From Deltaproteobacteria bacterium (GTDB lineage: Bacteria; Desulfobacterota_B; Binatia; Binatales; Binataceae), in contig JAKAVX010000098.1 of the NCBI GenBank assembly GCA_021827465.1, positions 1 through 8,008 of the forward strand: a DNA stretch of 8,008 nt. Direction: 5' to 3'. The notes beneath the pieces are model-generated. The model saw only the letters and a program-made list of their open reading frames with translations. It did not search any database and was not told the origin of the DNA. The position numbers and the translations under genes were made by a program. Within the stretch, counting starts at the first letter, position 1. Each line of letters opens with the position of its first letter. Of this stretch, positions 7,300-8,008 are shown one piece after another.

Positions 7300-7328
7300 T
7301 CGGCGGGCGCGCGGTCCGCGCCCGCCGA
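7300..7328. other. Perfect 12-bp inverted repeat with 5-base loop, possible terminator
   Basis: The arms are TCGGCGGGCGCG (7300-7311) and CGCGCCCGCCGA (7317-7328), with loop CGGTC. It sits in the 206-base stretch (7209-7414) between the two minus-strand genes, downstream of the oxidoreductase stop. A transcript would form a very stable GC hairpin. It has no T tract on the minus strand and only broken T runs on the plus strand. It may stabilise the 3' end of the oxidoreductase message or terminate it. The rest of that stretch shows no convincing gene. A 37-codon minus-strand frame (7251-7364) spans the hairpin and is doubtful. Confidence 0.5.
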
Positions 7329-7414
7329 TTTCGCTTTCGAGCCTTTCGGTACGTCCTGCGCCATCGAGGCGGCTACGTCCCTTGCGCGGCTTTTGCGCGC
7401 GGCGGCGATCCGTT

Positions 7415-8008
7415 TCAGCGGAACGCCGGGATTATTTTCGACGCGAACAACTCCAGGTGCGGTTCGAGCCATCGCGGCGGCAACCCCGGCGGCAAAAAGA
7501 AGGAGAAGAAGTGCGTGTAGGGAAGCTCGGAGGTCATCTGCCGGACGATCTTCACGCACGTGTCAGGATCGACAACCTGCAGCACGCCGAGTTCGCGCAG
7601 ATGCGCGCGGTCGCGAATCTCCGGTCCCATCCGATCGTCGCCCGCCTCGCGATACCATCGCGAATACAAATTGTGCTGGTAGATGATATGGTCCGCCGCT
7701 TCGTTCCAGGTCTTTTCGGGATCGGCCGAGCAGAGCAACGAACCCGCCATGCACGCGAGCCTCAAGTTGTCGGTTGGTTTGCCGAGCTTGCCGAGTTCGG
7801 AGCGGTAAATTTCGAAGACCGACTTCTCGGGACGCCCGACGAAACCGTCCGCGTAGCGCGCCGCGCGCCGCGCCGCGGCGGGCGTGAATCCGCCCACCCA
7901 TAGCGGAGGGCGCGGCTTCTGCGTCGGCTCCGGTGTGAGGCGAATCCCGTCGAGGTCGAAATATTTTCCCTTGAAGGTGAGCGTTTCGCCTTCCCAGAGC
8001 CGCCGGAT
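7415..8008 (-). CDS. Luciferase-like (LLM) class flavin/F420-dependent oxidoreductase, C-terminal part
   Basis: The frame is open to the right edge, so only the C-terminal 197 residues are seen. Whole proteins of this family have about 300-350. The visible part starts IRRLWEGETLTFKGKYFDLD (residues 1-20), the usual block before the last third of the TIM barrel. A proline-rich stretch follows, then PLWVGGF (about 34-40), the conserved P-x-W-x-GG strand, and then [14 protein letters not shown], which helps form the cofactor pocket. The C-terminus ASKIIPAFR is normal for the family. Such enzymes use FMN or F420 to oxidise or reduce varied substrates, and the substrate here cannot be told. The GTG at 7897 is internal and not a start. 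The gene faces the ATPase operon and is separated from the peptidase gene by a 206-base stretch with a strong hairpin. Confidence 0.93.
   Translation of the reverse strand: MRRLWEGETLTFKGKYFDLDGIRLTPEPTQKPRPPLWVGGFTPAAARRAARYADGFVGRPEKSVFEIYRSELGKLGKPTDNLRLACMAGSLLCSADPEKTWNEAADHIIYQHNLYSRWYREAGDDRMGPEIRDRAHLRELGVLQVVDPDTCVKIVRQMTSELPYTHFFSFFLPPGLPPRWLEPHLELFASKIIPAFR

Noticed and set aside
7251..7364. 37-codon minus-strand frame starting MAQDVPKG, ending in TGATG with the ATG at 7251
   Set aside because: It spans the 12-bp palindrome, lacks a well-spaced Shine-Dalgarno and shows no domain. The TGATG junction is suggestive, but not enough to call a gene.
7563..7901. 112-codon minus-strand frame starting at an ATG at 7901
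   Set aside because: It overlaps the oxidoreductase in a different frame. Only the frame with PLWVGG and RRLWEGE matches the family.
1..8008. CRISPR arrays, tRNA or rRNA genes, insertion sequences, defence genes
   Set aside because: I saw no spaced direct repeats, cloverleaf or rRNA-like segments, transposase motifs or terminal inverted repeats in this nearly fully coding window.

Overview
The window is a high-GC bacterial segment in which almost every base is coding. About five sixths of it is one plus-strand operon for a rotary A/V-type ATPase. The rest is a short minus-strand region that converges on it. The organism is probably an uncultured soil or aquatic bacterium with A/V-type rather than F-type subunits at this locus. 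The combination of GC-rich but ATA-tolerant codon use, a bacterial A/V-ATPase and an F420/FMN luciferase-like oxidoreductase would fit a lineage such as Candidatus Binatota (Binatia) or a related deltaproteobacterial or Rokubacteria-like group. That placement is a guess from style, not a phylogenetic result.

Bases 2-6321 hold seven ATPase genes in the order I (5'-truncated), K (c ring), F, E, A, B, D. They are packed with gaps of 1-12 bases or overlaps, including a 4-base ATGA overlap between A and B. The catalytic A subunit has its P-loop lysine and catalytic glutamate. The B subunit has a degenerate nucleotide site and the expected arginine finger. The c subunit is a single hairpin with one carboxylate, and subunit I keeps the essential arginine. 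No gene for subunit C (the d-type coupler) or for G/H (the peripheral-stalk partner of E) lies between I and D. If present they should lie upstream of I or elsewhere. A universal stress protein gene (6318-6755) overlaps the end of the D gene by ATGA and has its own strong ribosome binding site, so it reads as the last cistron of the ATPase operon.

From 6756 onward the layout changes. A short GC hairpin lies in the 39-base gap between convergent genes. On the minus strand come a small HExxH zinc-peptidase-like protein (6795-7208), then a non-coding or doubtful stretch (7209-7414) with a perfect 12-bp palindrome, and finally the C-terminal 197 residues of a luciferase-like monooxygenase family oxidoreductase that runs off the right edge. 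The 5' end of the peptidase gene looks damaged. Removing one 4-base unit of a CGAT repeat would join a good upstream ATG to the conserved frame.

Functionally, the operon encodes most of a membrane ATPase that interconverts ATP and an ion gradient, probably protons judging from the c subunit, with an ATP-binding stress protein made in step with it. The two minus-strand genes have no obvious link to the ATPase.
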